Assembly (NCBI GenBank): GCA_933228895.1
Contig: OW121856.1
Span: 105,189,027 to 105,253,026, forward strand
Length of the DNA stretch: 64,000 nucleotides
Reading direction: 5' to 3'
Source of the DNA: Platycnemis pennipes
Lineage: Eukaryota; Arthropoda; Insecta; Odonata; Platycnemididae
Program-made: the position numbers and the translations under genes
In this document: positions 35,542-46,149 of the stretch, piece by piece
How the letters are laid out: each line of letters begins with the position of its first letter
Position numbering within the stretch: the first letter of the stretch is position 1
The notes under the pieces: model-generated
What the model was told of the DNA's origin: nothing
The model's database searches: none
Seen by the model: only the letters and a program-made list of their open reading frames with translations

Positions 35542-36561
35542 TGCACAGACAAAATAATGCAAATTGCGAGTTAAGACTGCTAATTAAATATATACATCTC
35601 ATTAACTAAACGTGGATTAGTTTAAATCCACACCTATTTTATGACAATAAGTATAATAAGTATAATAACTCACATAATATCTCGCGAGAGACTATCAATA
35701 GTTACTTCGGAAACTCACTGCTAAAACTTTTTCGCTCTATGTGCCAACAAGGAAATTCGTGCCTCGCATCTTCTGCTCCCAAACGAAAAAGGTTGATGCA
35801 AATAAGGAACGCTGTATCCATTTCTAGCATCTAATGCTCTCCGTCTCTTACTGTATTAACAATCAGGTTACACTACTTAAAATTATCATATGGTTGTAGT
35901 TCATAAGTCAGCTTTTTCTCAAAATTCGAAAAAGCGTAAAGCATGGGTCATTTCAAAATGACACTGAGTAAAGAAATAAAATAGTTATATTGATATTCTT
36001 GATGTCCAGGTCAACGAGCAACATATTAAGTGAAACCAGGCACAGAAGGTTCATTGAAAAATGAAAATGAGCTTAGAACAGGAATAATTGTACCTTATGC
36101 ATTACTGAATGCATACAAATCTACGAGGCTAATGAAATACATAACGATTGTTCATAAATCGAACTGCGAGACTAAAGTTATTCAAAAAAATAAATTAATA
36201 CAAGAGGGTACAAGTGGAAGTGAAGATACGAGACTGTGCGACCAAGTACAGTTTCTTAGAATAGATCCTTCGATCATGAAAATACATTAATTCCAAACAG
36301 ATCATAAGAGAAACAGACTTCAATTCCTGCCAGCGTTAATTCGAGAGCGTCGAGGCGTAGGTAGAATAGTCGATAAACGTCCGAGAAAGTTCTAAGGATT
36401 CGAAACAACCCTTTGAGATTTTCGGCGGGAAATTGATGATATCAGAGGTCACGACCTGGTATCGATCAGAAGTAACAGAATCACAAAATAAGACACGAAA
36501 AACATATGTGTAAAAATGCAAAAACTCGTGAATTGAAATAATAACAATGAGGTGGACTTAC

Positions 36562-36681
36562 CATGCTGAAGAGCGTTCCTCACAGCCAGTCTCTCGAATT
36601 CCCAGTGTTCCCTCACTAAGACCCACGTGATCGATGACGAAGGTCCAGCTTTATAGTCACACGTAACACGAATGACTCCTC
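36562..36681 (-). CDS. Probable 120-nt internal exon, unknown gene
   Basis: The minus strand has acceptor TTTGTTACAG, then 120 nt, then donor GTAAGT. Only one frame is open: the exon begins with two bases of a split codon and ends with one, so both flanking introns are phase 1. The encoded stretch includes GVIRVTCDYKAGPSSSITWV and LVREHWEFERLAVRNALQH. GC content is clearly above the surroundings. The splice pair and single open phase are good evidence. A repeated-element origin is not excluded. Confidence 0.48.
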
Positions 36682-36998
36682 CTGTAACAAATTCAAACCA
36701 TTAACCGATGCAATCATCATATTTGCTGAACTTTTGCTGTTCCATCAATATACGGAAAAAGTATTTGTAGAAATATTTGCAGGGGTGAATGACTGAGTAG
36801 AGCAAGATCGCTAAATACCGTGAAGTAAATGTGAAGGAAAATATCTTTCGAAAATATCGCTCTTCTTCGTACATCTAGAAAAATGAGTTATGAATTGCTT
36901 TGAATCTCCCTTTAATTTCACTGCAAACTCAATGCAGTACGTTAATAAAGCAAACTGAATTAAACTAAAACTTCCCCTAGTTTGAGTTGAAAAGTCAC

Positions 36999-37165
36999 CT
37001 GGCCTTCCGTCACCACGTCCCGACAAATACTGAAGACAGAATATCTTATCACGGGTATAACAACCGCGGTCTGGCATGACGTCAATGTGACTGGACCAAT
37101 CACCAAAGTACGATGCAAAGTTCAATTCGTCGTGAATAATAATTTCGGAAACATTAAAGAAATAT
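36999..37165 (-). CDS. Possible exon or promoter-first exon, unknown gene
   Basis: The minus strand from AAATCCCAG to the GTGACT donor is open in a frame including IIHDELNFASYFGDWSSHID and MPDRGCYTRDKIFCLQYLSG. It ends in phase 1, which suits the 36681-36562 exon. An ATG lies at 37077. The same spot holds a palindromic TGACGTCA at 37077-37084 and CCAAT at 37096, so it could instead be a promoter. Its incoming phase does not fit the 37942-37892 exon in the frame preferred for that exon, so it may be a first exon or an alternative one. Confidence 0.3.
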
Positions 37166-37660
37166 CTGGGATTTGAATATTTTTTTGAAATTTCACTTCT
37201 AAATATAAATTTTGGTTATTAATATTTCACTACAATTCAAGCATGGTTTGTTTTCGAAAATAGTTTAATTTAAAATTTAGAGCGCCATCTGCTTCCGTTA
37301 ACTACTCGTTTTGGCGGGAAACAGTGACTAAACACGCAGTTGACTGTTGCAATTCGCAAATACCTGAAATACGTCCTGAAATAAAATATATAGAAAGTTA
37401 ACTGTTTTCAAACAACTACATATCTTAAAATTTTGCACTGAGCAGATACTTTATTTCGGGTCCATCTACTATTAAAGTTATAAGCCATCTGATAATTATT
37501 TTTCAGTTTGTGGTGCGAGAATTATTGAAGTTTTGGAGAAGGTTCCATGACATATATTTCCAGATTAACATGCCCATCGACGTTCAAATGGGAATGCCAT
37601 TATCTTCTACCATAATTAGAAAATTAGATGATATAAATTATTCAACAAAACCACTGTAAG

Positions 37661-37702
37661 CCCCTGCCAAACACCCTTCTGGTTGCTATATGGATGTAAT
37701 GG
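37661..37702 (+). repeat. Short dispersed element R5, copy 3 (deleted)
   Basis: CCCCTGCCAAACACCC, TTCTGGTTG and ATATGGATG: the same block order with an internal deletion removing TTGCAGGG. Confidence 0.55.
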
Positions 37703-37891
37703 GAAGTACCGAGGAATTCGTATCCACGTTGAATTGCAAACAAAGATTAGTACTGCTGACTGAAACCTTTCTACTGCAACAACAACATAATACGTCGGCA
37801 TTACGCGGAATAACTCAGCAACGGAAATCACTTTTGGAAGTGGGTAGCTGCATAATCATGGGGAATGGTAGTAGACCAAGTGTTAACTTAC

Positions 37892-37942
37892 CATTTACGG
37901 TAACCCTTGAAAAAGACTCTGATTCCAGCAAGGGTAGCTTCA
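37892..37942 (-). CDS. Probable 51-nt internal exon, unknown gene
   Basis: Minus strand: acceptor TTTATTGTTGCAG, 51 nt, donor GTAAGT at 37891. The exon length is a multiple of three. In the phase-1 reading it encodes KLPLLESESFSRVTVN with split codons at both ends; a phase-2 reading (EATLAGIRVFFKGYRK) is also open. Phase 1 matches both the upstream exon at 39283-39170 and the downstream one at 36681-36562. Product not recognised. Confidence 0.42.
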
Positions 37943-38336
37943 CTGCAACAATAAATTGTTTATTCTTCTTGGCAAGGCACTTATGACCCCGATTCACACA
38001 AACACGTCAAAATATAACTTTGTCAGTAATCATGTAATTCACATAATTACGACACTAATATTCATATCTCACTTGCGAGGTTACGTAGGCGGATGAAACA
38101 CTGCTCGGTTCTTGATTAATTGTCTCACTTGTAGCACTTTGTTTTAACACCTTGAGATGTAAATTAACACCGTTAGCAGTTTCGATTTGCAAACAGACTT
38201 CTTTGGGGGTAGGATTTGGTAGGCAACATAATCTTCACGTGGAAAGTTTATCATTACGATACTTATCAACTGGATACATCACCAATCTTAGACATCTTCA
38301 CTCAATAAAACACAAGCGGTAACTTCTTATAGAGAC

Positions 38337-38640
38337 ATGATACGAAAAGCAACTTCTTATTACAAGACGGAAACACCTCCAAGCATACTCCCACGGATTA
38401 CACACCACTGTTCAGCTGTTCTGGATTGTGCACCTGCCTCGTACGAAGAAAGCAAGGAAATAAATAGAGGAATGGATACGCCGCTGAACTTGGAAGGCCA
38501 TGGGTTTCACAAACACTGAAATGAGTTCTTCTCACTTTCGCTCTCAGGGTCGAGGGCGAAGCACTTGGGAAAAAGAAATAAGGAAATCGAATGCCATTAA
38601 AGGCGGACCTCGTCGGAAATATGTCAGGCTCCGTCAATGA
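38337..38640. other. Less AT-rich segment with overlapping open frames
   Basis: Plus (38337-38519) and minus (38637-38398) frames of 60-79 codons overlap. Base composition is more balanced than the surroundings. Neither translation is recognised and no paired splice sites stand out. Confidence 0.25.
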
Positions 38641-39169
38641 AACGGACGAATTGAGTAAAATAAAATGTTCACGTAATGAATGTATTGACTGAGAAGTAAT
38701 GGGCGTATTGGGTGAAACGTACTAATTGCATCGAATGAAATGTAACAACTGATATGTACTTAAGTGTATGGAGTGAAGTTTTTGTATTGAGAGACTTAGC
38801 ATTAGATGTAATTAAAAAAAGAAAGGTTATTCGAATAAAATTACGTTCCCTAGATATATCTGCTTCACTGCGTTAGGCTATATTCACGTATGCCGGGAGA
38901 TTATTATCAACCAGCCCTATTAGCGAACTATATTATTTCTTTAAGGTTATCTGCATACTGATTTCATCAGTGAAATAATGGTGTAAATAACTAGACACAT
39001 GATGACAACTACAATGAATTCCCTTCTAATTTAACGAAGAATATTAAAGTTTAAGTACACGTTCACTCGCTTAGCACACATTAAATTATAACACGCAGAA
39101 ACATGAGCATGTAAAAATAAGTACTGAACTTTATTTTGCTACATAAAAATAAACAACACCTATTCTTAC

Positions 39170-39283
39170 CTTCCAATACATATTCGATGTGATCTCTTAC
39201 TGTCCCAAATATTATTTGGTTGCACGCAGTTGCAGTTTGCATTTGGTTGTTGAGGTTCATTGGATTTAACATTTCAACTGGAG
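39170..39283 (-). CDS. Probable 114-nt internal exon, unknown gene
   Basis: Minus strand: acceptor CTTCCGTTATAG, 114 nt, donor GTAAGA at 39169. A single frame is open, with two bases of a split codon at the start and one at the end (phase 1 both sides). It encodes PVEMLNPMNLNNQMQTATA and CNQIIFGTVRDHIEYVLE. Joined by phase, it would lead into the 37942-37892 exon and then the 36681-36562 exon. This is the best exon candidate in the window. Product not recognised. Confidence 0.5.
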
Positions 39284-39299
39284 CTATAACGGAAGCGTA

Positions 39300-40030
39300 C
39301 AGGATGACTCTGGAAGTATCTTATTCCATTTATCATATTGGTACTACTTCATAGCTCCCGTGGTGTTGTGATTCAAGCATTCTCAATCCATATTGAGTAA
39401 TACACTTCGTATTGGTAAGAGACCGTGGTCACCAGCCCCCAAGGGAAGAAAGAGATTCAGAGTCGAGACCCAAGGTCCGGATTCTAAAGCGAGGCAACTG
39501 AGACACCAACGTCTTTTGACCACTGTTTCCGTGAAGTAATGCCTTAACTATGGCAGGCGTTGAGTGCACTTAAGTTGTCACTAGTCATAGTTTAGTGGGC
39601 CGAACGGCATTTAACTGGTAGGCCTAGTTTTACTACTCTTGTACAAATATGGGTAGGTTTTTGAACAAGCGGAGTGGGATGAGTAAGAGCGGCATTGTGA
39701 GTCGGCCTTCAAAGTCTCCCACCCAGCAAAGCAACGTTATGATGCACACTTTGGCCTAATTGACTCCTCGGCTACATTGACGTCACAATCAGCACGTTAC
39801 TCAGCGACCGATGAACAAACTAATCCCACCGGTGATGGGAAATTATTCATCCACAACGGAGTGGAGGTTTAAAATGTCATACATGAAAGTCAAACAGTGA
39901 GTATGAGTGGTCGTAAAAATGGTAAGTATGGGTTTTAAGTGCTCCAACTTGTAAGGTCTAACCTCACATACACCTAAGCACACTGCTGAGAAAATGCTAA
40001 ACGCAGGGTAGGAACCTGCGATAATTACGT
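39300..40030. other. Low-copy DNA of moderate GC, nothing recognised
   Basis: 39410-39840 is less AT-rich than average, with GGAAGAAAGAGATTCAGAG and CCACCGGTGATGGG. No coding frame or known element was identified; it could be an old transposon. Confidence 0.35.
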
Positions 40031-40035
40031 CTACG

Positions 40036-40074
40036 TAATAACCTTCGAGCCACCATGAGGGTTGTGGCAGGGGG
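40036..40074 (-). repeat. Short dispersed element R5, copy 4 (inverted)
   Basis: On the minus strand CCCCCTGCCACAACCC, ATGGTGGCTCG and TACGTAGACG repeat the block order of copies 1-3. Confidence 0.6.
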
Positions 40075-40419
40075 TGAAGATTTCCAAACATGCACTATTG
40101 AAATGCAACTAGGATATTTAATGGAGACATGCTAGACAATAGGGTCACATGTAGCTAGATGGTTAGTATGTAAAGAGATAGAAATGGCAATAGACAATAT
40201 TTCACCTACCTATCCCTTTGCTACTCTGCCTATTGTGATCGATTGTGGCACGCGGGAAAAATGACATTCTAAATCAATCTGCACGACAATCTATATCTCT
40301 AATCTTGTTAATCTGAACAAACCTAACATATTACGCAGGGGTTTTTAATATATATCTAACTTCACCTGTGAACAAATCGGTTTCGAATTTACTTAAAAGG
40401 TTTAACCTACATTTTATCT

Positions 40420-41110
40420 TGCGTTCTGATAGTAATTCCCATCATTCCCATCAACAGAAGAATGGAAAAGAGAGCAAACGAATTCCTAGGCGAGGATCAG
40501 TTTGGATTTCGGAAAGGGAGGGCCACTCGGGACGCGATTGCATTGATGAGAATACCAGTGGAAAGGAATCTAGAATATAATCATCAGGGTGTGTTCGCAT
40601 GCTTCGTTAATTTCGAAAAGGCGTTCGACAGAGTGAGGTGGGAAAAGTTAATGGGAATGTTGCGGAAGATAGGAGTAGAGTGGAGGGACAGGAGACTGAT
40701 CAGGAATTTATTACATGGCACAGAGGGGGCAGGTGAGAGTATCCGATGGAGAATCGGATTAGGTCACGATAGGGAGGGGAGGAAGGCAGGGCTGTCCGCT
40801 ATCGCCAGTACTTTATAACATATACCAGTGAGGAAATGGTGAAAGAGGCTTGGGATGAGCCTGAGGCTGGAGTACAAATGGGGGGGAAATTGATCAAATC
40901 GGTGAGGCTCGCGGATGACCAAGCACTAGTCAGCCAGTGGCTTGCAAAAAATGCTGGATGATTTGCAGGGACTGTGCAAAAGATACGGGCGATATTCTCA
41001 CGGATGTCGACCCATCAAAATTCGGTTGGAGGAAAGTGGCCAAGAGGTTTCTTGCTCTATAAATAAGAGTCGAACGATAAGAATGTGAAAACGAAAGATC
41101 TGAATGGATT
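40420..41110 (+). pseudogene. LINE reverse-transcriptase fragment
   Basis: A 118-codon frame (40462-40818) carries the fingers/palm start of a non-LTR reverse transcriptase: EFLGEDQFGFRKGRATRDAI, VNFEKAFDRVRWEKL and DRRLIRNLLHGTE. After a frameshift a second frame continues with SEEMVKEAWDEP, KLIKSVRLADDQALV and a stop near 40960. LADD at 40908-40919 is the degenerate catalytic FADD/YADD box. A further shifted piece (CKRYGRYS) follows. FEKAFDRV carries the first catalytic Asp. N-terminal endonuclease and 3' end are missing. Confidence 0.88.
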
Positions 41111-41274
41111 TAGAGGAAGAGGAAACGTACTTTGCGAGAACTTACAAGGTCAGGATCTGTAAACTGGCAAGGTTGAGAACCTTAAGACTCAATTACTATT
41201 TTTCGAAACCCTAACCCCAGATAAAATATAATAATATTACAAATTACCTATACTTAACCCTAAGACGAACATGA

Positions 41275-41340
41275 GTCGCATCCACGGGACTGGATTCGAA
41301 CCCTTGCAAGGAAGGTATCTCAAGTGTGTCTCACCGATTT
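41275..41340 (-). mobile_element. Possible tRNA-like SINE fragment
   Basis: The minus strand contains GGGTTCGAATCCAGTCCCG, a good B box in a T-arm-like context. An A box and cloverleaf are not evident. It is either a truncated SINE head or chance. Confidence 0.3.
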
Positions 41341-41409
41341 TATTCCAATAGCACTCATTTTGTAGGGAAAGAAAAATTTAGAGGCGCGTACTTTTTTATC
41401 TGCGGACAA

Positions 41410-42120
41410 GCTGGTTTAAGGGGTGAAAATACCCCTAAAGTTCCCCCCCTTAATAAAACAGTTTCTTCGACATATCTTTGCTTGCATTAGTGCTAAAATT
41501 CAAAGTCAAAATGTCAATCATTTCTATACCCTTCGTTTATCCCCATTACAATACTCGTGGGTTGCAACCCTTATTTTTTATGAGTGTGAGTCTTATATTT
41601 TAAGCGTATTTATTTATTTATATAAGGGTAAGTTTTGGACCTTTCAAACCAATGTATATTGAATCCAAATACATGAAACCAATTTCTTAGAGGAAAAATT
41701 ATTTCAAAGTTTACATGTGTTGGGTTTCTTCGAAAAAGTTTACTTTAAGGGGTAAACACCCCTTAAAAATTTTTGATATATCTGTACTGGAGAAAGTCGC
41801 CATGTCACTCATTTTTGCTGCATAAATATTTTTTTCAAGTACTGTACCGTACTATATACACCACTGTACGTAAAACACATCCTCGTACTATGCTTAAGGG
41901 GTGAAAACCACCCCCCAGAGACAGTTTTTTCGAGATATCTTCGCTTGCATAAGCGATAAAATTAAAAATCAAAGTGGGCATCACTTGTAATTAGGATACG
42001 CTTTGTTTGACACTATTAGGGTACTCGGTGGCTGCAATCCCTACTTTTTATGAGGGTGAATATATTTTTCATTAAATCCAAATACATAAATGGAATTTCT
42101 TAAAGGAAAATATAATGTAC
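41410..42120 (+). repeat. Diverged duplicated element with AAGGGGTGAAAACC motifs
   Basis: Two copies of a module begin AAGGGGTGAAAA.ACCCC and continue with TTCGACATATCTTTGCTTGC or TTCGAGATATCTTCGCTTGC, then AAATTCAAAGTCAAAATG or AAATTAAAAATCAAAGTG and TTTTATGAGGGTGA-type ends, at about 41410-41680 and 41895-42120. A third partial start, AAGGGGTAAACACCCC, lies near 41750. AAGGGGTGAAAA and CCACCCC form a short stem. No protein is encoded. Confidence 0.65.
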
Positions 42121-42289
42121 TCAAAGTGTATTCGATATTATATGAGGTAATATAAGTATATTACCGTCAGCAATAAGTCTCATATTCTATGATGAAACAA
42201 ATTATAGAGAACACCCCAGGATATTATACGAAGCACCTAAAATCCGTAGCTTTCTCTCCTCTCTCAGGAAACGCGTTTCTCAATAGGGG

Positions 42290-43020
42290 TGAAAAATGGA
42301 AGAAAGTACTTTCTTCTTTTTCGTTAGATTCGCCAGTGGAATACTATTCCTGAATCTAGGATGGTGGTTTCTGAAAGACGTAATTCCCTCTCCTGTAGAA
42401 GAGCTCCCAGTTCATGATGTACATTTGGCTGACGGTGCCTTAGGAAAATCCTCTCAATGCCCTTCTTCCTAACCATTCCCGCCTTCATAACATGCCCCGC
42501 CGTCGAGAAAGGGCGTGTGATACAGAAGTGCTTCGTTTAGATCCATCTGTCTCAAGCACTCCGTTCCCTCGTTCTGTAAACAAACTCCCTTTTTTTGTGA
42601 GACGCTGCTTATGCCAATGGTCTCCCGCACGTGTATCAGCCTCTAGGGCGATGTGGGTAGAAACATGGATCTATTGCAAATCTCTCCTTTCCGAATTATT
42701 AAAACTTGAATTATGAACGATCGGGTTGCTGTGGAGGATAGCATACAGGCCTTCCTACCCGAGGGGCCGAATATTTGTGCACCAGTCCCTATTTGTGTGG
42801 AATACGCTTTCGTTAGAGTTCAGTACGTCGTCCGTTGGATGGGACGTTTACCCCACGATGCCTTCTGTCGAGAGTCGGCAAATACCGACGACGGCCTTCT
42901 CTCAAATCTTCCTCCGTACCCGGAAAATTTCTTACGCATACCCAATGACTTAAAGTACCAAATATTCCCTAGTTGCGCAATGTCCATAGCTGTTGGTCAC
43001 TCCCCAGAATAACGTGTATT
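42290..43020. other. GC-richer segment with open frames on both strands, unassigned
   Basis: Plus-strand frames of 74-99 codons (42492-43012) and minus-strand open stretches overlap, for example KKGIERIFLRHRQPNVHHEL near 42440 in the minus reading. Composition suggests a once-coding sequence, probably a decayed transposon or retrocopy. Strand and family could not be decided. Confidence 0.3.
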
Positions 43021-43814
43021 ATGACAAGCGAGTCGAAAGAGTAGATAGTACCATAGAGTTAGTATAGATTGTATTTATTAATTTGAAATCTAGCAGTCCT
43101 ATCGTTCACTCGATCGTAAATTAAGAACATAAAATAAATGAAAGACCTCGGGGTAAAATTTCTATCATATGTTGTAAATATGTATTTTTGGAAACGTATG
43201 CTTTTTTTAAGTGTAAGTAATTATAGGTGCTGTATTTGAATCCCAATCCCTCCCATTCCTATCCTTATACCTTTCCGCCCGGTCAGAAGCACCTATTAGT
43301 GCGGAAACAGACTTGAAAACTCCCAAGAATAATCACCGTCTCGATCACCATTTCGAATGGCATGGCATTCAAAAAAAGAATGCAATGCACAGAGCGAGCT
43401 AAGTTCACTTCATTAAAATATATTTTGTCACTCTCCAAGAAAGAGCATATTCAGTTGTCTTTTTAAATCTAAAGCGTTCAAACACGTAAATATGGAAGCA
43501 CTCGAGTCTCGAAAAAAAAATATTCATAATTAACACTTGAGGAGTACTCAGGTTGTAAACTAGAAGGAAGTGGTGTTAGATATATCAAGATCAAGAAGTG
43601 GAATGAATATTTCACTGCATACACCCAACTAAAGACAATCTTTTTACTGGGCCGGGGAGGAGTGTTTAATATGCGCCAGTTGCACACAAGTTTACTGAAT
43701 GGAATGATTATGTTCGCCCTAGAGCAGTGGAATTTTCCCTGGAACATAGAGGTTCTCAAATTCAAGAATTGCTAAAATGACTTAGTTACTTTCTGAAAAT
43801 GCAAATTTCCTCAG

Positions 43815-43915
43815 ATGAAAATCTTTTGCCTTGACCGAGACCCGAACTAGGAACTGGCCAGATTCTTTAATTCTGGCCAGATGCTTTACCACTGGATTAA
43901 TGTCCGTCAGCATGA
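43815..43915 (-). mobile_element. tRNA-derived SINE-like fragment
   Basis: On the minus strand CCAGTGGTAAAGCATCTGG resembles a Pol III A box, and CTAGTTCGGGTCTCGG about 45 nt later resembles a B box. It is followed by GGCAAAAGATTTTCATCTGA. Spacing and order fit a tRNA-derived SINE head; a functional tRNA is not supported. Confidence 0.45.
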
Positions 43916-44039
43916 TTTTTTTCCTGAGGAAATTCTGCTGTCTTAAAGGTTACCATTATAATTTATGTTTAATAGTTAATTACTCGATAGATAGTTTTCT
44001 TCTCATTAAGTTAGATTTTAGTGGAGTGTCCAGACCCTT

Positions 44040-44355
44040 AACTCAGTAGGCTCTATCCATTTTCCCGCATCCCTTCTTCCATTCTTCAAATTTCTTACAT
44101 TTCTTAATACCACCCTTGGTAAATTTCATCTTTTCCTCACTCTCCCAGCACTCATCCTTCCATAAGGATCTTCTGCAGGCCATTCCCCTTCGTATCAGTT
44201 CTACCCATACTCTCTGATCTTTTCCTAATTTCTGACAACAATCTCCTCTCCTCCCCCCCCCCCCCCCCCCAACCATGTTCAACACCTCTTCAGATGTCCA
44301 CCTGTCTTTCTCCATTCTCCTCCGCACACGCACTTCTAAAGCTTCTAATAATACA
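44040..44355 (-). pseudogene. LINE C-terminal fragment
   Basis: The minus-strand translation contains EVRVRRRMEKDRW, TSEEVLNMVG and, in a shifted frame, GNGLQKILMEG. These match the conserved tail of insect non-LTR retrotransposon proteins (basic Arg stretch, then EEVL..VGE, then IGH..RGDGLL..VLEG). A run of 18 C at 44253-44270 interrupts the reading just after VLNMVG. It is non-functional. The RT portion is absent here; the fragment at 40420 is on the other strand. Confidence 0.6.
44253..44270. repeat. Poly(C) run of 18
   Basis: Eighteen uninterrupted C residues on the plus strand, preceded by CTCCTCTCCT. It falls inside the LINE C-terminal fragment and is a likely site of slippage or sequencing error. 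Confidence 0.9.
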
Positions 44356-44362
44356 CCATAAT

Positions 44363-44584
44363 TCACTTCTTTTCATTAAAAAATTGTTTGTCCTCTTAAT
44401 TAAGATGCTATCACCGTAGATGTCATAAAGGATTTTGATGAGTTATTATGCTCACAAAAAATATTATAAAAAAAAGTTTCATGAAGACAGCTAAAGTATC
44501 AAAGCATGCCTTCCATGCTAAAAGAAAGATTGTTAGAGTGTAGAATAAAGTGTTTGTATCCATTGCATATATGAATTTAAAATT
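44363..44584 (+). repeat. Dispersed repeat R3, copy 2
   Basis: Same 220-bp sequence as 21030-21255, same orientation, with a few substitutions and short A-run length changes. It starts at the edge of the LINE C-terminal fragment. Confidence 0.85.
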
Positions 44585-45790
44585 CTCAAGTCCATTACTG
44601 CGCTTAATCAATATCATCCGGTAGAAATTCCGCTCATATGGCCAAGTTGGCTGCGCTTGCTTCGGCAGTTTTCTTTTGTTAAATCGTGCCCGCGCATGGA
44701 AACGCAAGAAACACACGTAAACATGTGCAGAATCTTATTGGAGTGTAATTGAAATTTATCATCTCAGTGTTATTTTACACACTCTAGTTATATAATATAC
44801 AGTTGTCTTATGCATTCTTGTATTCTAAAGAATAATTTGGTTCCGGTTCATCCGCTAGGTACTTGTGTACTGAGGCTGTATCGTAGTGGTAAGTGTCGTA
44901 AGTGTACTTTGAAATTAAAGGCAATGGAATAATGTCTGCTTAGAAATCCGTTTTTCTTTCTGTAGCATCTGCGTTTTATTGTCTTTACAGATTTTTTCAA
45001 CCGTAGAATACTTGTTCTCCGAAGTTACCAGTAACGTTACGAAGTTGTTAAAAAAAATACGTCGTTGAATGAAGGATCCTTGAAGTTTCAACGTGTGTTA
45101 CTTTACTGCTAGCAGATATGGTACTGTAGTGGGGTATTTGGACCTTTTTCATGTTATTTATGCCAAGTGAGGTTCCCTTTTGTTTGGTTTGCATTATATT
45201 TCCGAGTGATAACAGTGTTTGGCAACAAAATAGTGTGATATATCGGTGAACTCTTTCTTTTCGTTTAAACTTTTGGTAATGCATAGACAGTGTCTTCGAA
45301 AACGCTTAGGAAGTGCCATTGATTGTGTGTTGAGGTGCTGTTGTGTAAATTTTGTATAATTCATTTGCACTGGTCTTCTGGTAAATAAAGGTATTTATTA
45401 TTATATTTTTGTTATATGTTGAAGGTTTCTAGCGTAATTCCCGTAGAAGCGGCTGGATTTGGTGTTTTTCAGGCATTTTTGACGAAGTCATTTTTTTGTA
45501 ATTGTCAAATAAATTGTTGGTAGATGTGAGCTTTGTACCATTTGTACTGTACCACTATAAGTTTCGACTACGCAGCGTAGGTAATTATTAGTTTACCCGA
45601 TGATGACGTGTCGTAGAAACGTACGTAACGTAGTTAGTGTATTAAATATTAACCTACGTAGTTAGTAGGTATTTTAATATTCTGTGTGGAAAACCCAAGT
45701 TTACTGCCTTGTTACATTTTTGTGTTGATTATCGTACTACCGTGAAAACTATTTCTTTTAAATCTAGTATGCTGAAAACCTACATTAATG
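44585..45790. other. Low-copy DNA, possible transcribed leader region
   Basis: 44600-44710 is GC-richer (GGCTGCGCTTGCTTCGGC, CGTGCCCGCGC). Downstream are donor-like sites such as GTGGTAAGTGTCG near 44890 and CTGGTAAATAAAG near 45380. This could be untranslated first-exon sequence of a plus-strand gene; no coding frame supports it. Confidence 0.25.
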
Positions 45791-45791
45791 G

Positions 45792-46147
45792 TTAACAGTA
45801 GACCACGAATGGCGGACATTTGCACCTTATTTCGACCACATGTGGACGTAATATGAACCAAAATAAGACGTTTACATACGGTATGAAGCAAAATTTATGG
45901 TTTGCTGTGTATCAGATGTAGACGTTAAAATTAGGTCTACATCAGGTTTGCTGCAAAATTTGCGAGGTTACCAGTAGACCACGAATGTAGGACATTTGCA
46001 CATTTTTTCGACCACATGTAGACGTAATGTAAACCAAAATAAGACGTCTACATCTAGGAATTCAGCAAACCTTATGGTTAGCTGAATACCAGATGTAGAT
46101 GTTGAAATTAGGTTTACATTAGGTCTGGTGCAAACTTTGTGCTCTCA
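45792..46147 (+). repeat. Tandem pair of a 176-bp unit at the satellite edge
   Basis: CAGTAGACCACGAATG occurs at 45796 and 45972. Each unit continues with GGACATTTGCAC, TTCGACCACATGT.GACGTA, CCAAAATAAGACGT and CAGATGTAGA.GTT. Identity is about 80-85%. Each unit also contains internal complementary pieces (AGACGTCTACATC against GATGTAGA). Block R begins immediately after the second unit. Confidence 0.85.
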
Positions 46148-46149
46148 TG

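Noticed and set aside
36030..36290. An 86-codon plus-strand frame as a gene
   Set aside because: No motif, no splice context, and composition typical of chance AT-rich frames.
41423..41662. A 79-codon frame in the AAGGGGTGAAAA repeat
   Set aside because: It lies within a non-coding dispersed repeat whose second copy does not keep the frame.
42492..43012. Adjacent plus-strand frames as a real two-exon gene
   Set aside because: The frames overlap each other and open minus-strand stretches; no acceptor/donor pair fits and no family is recognisable.
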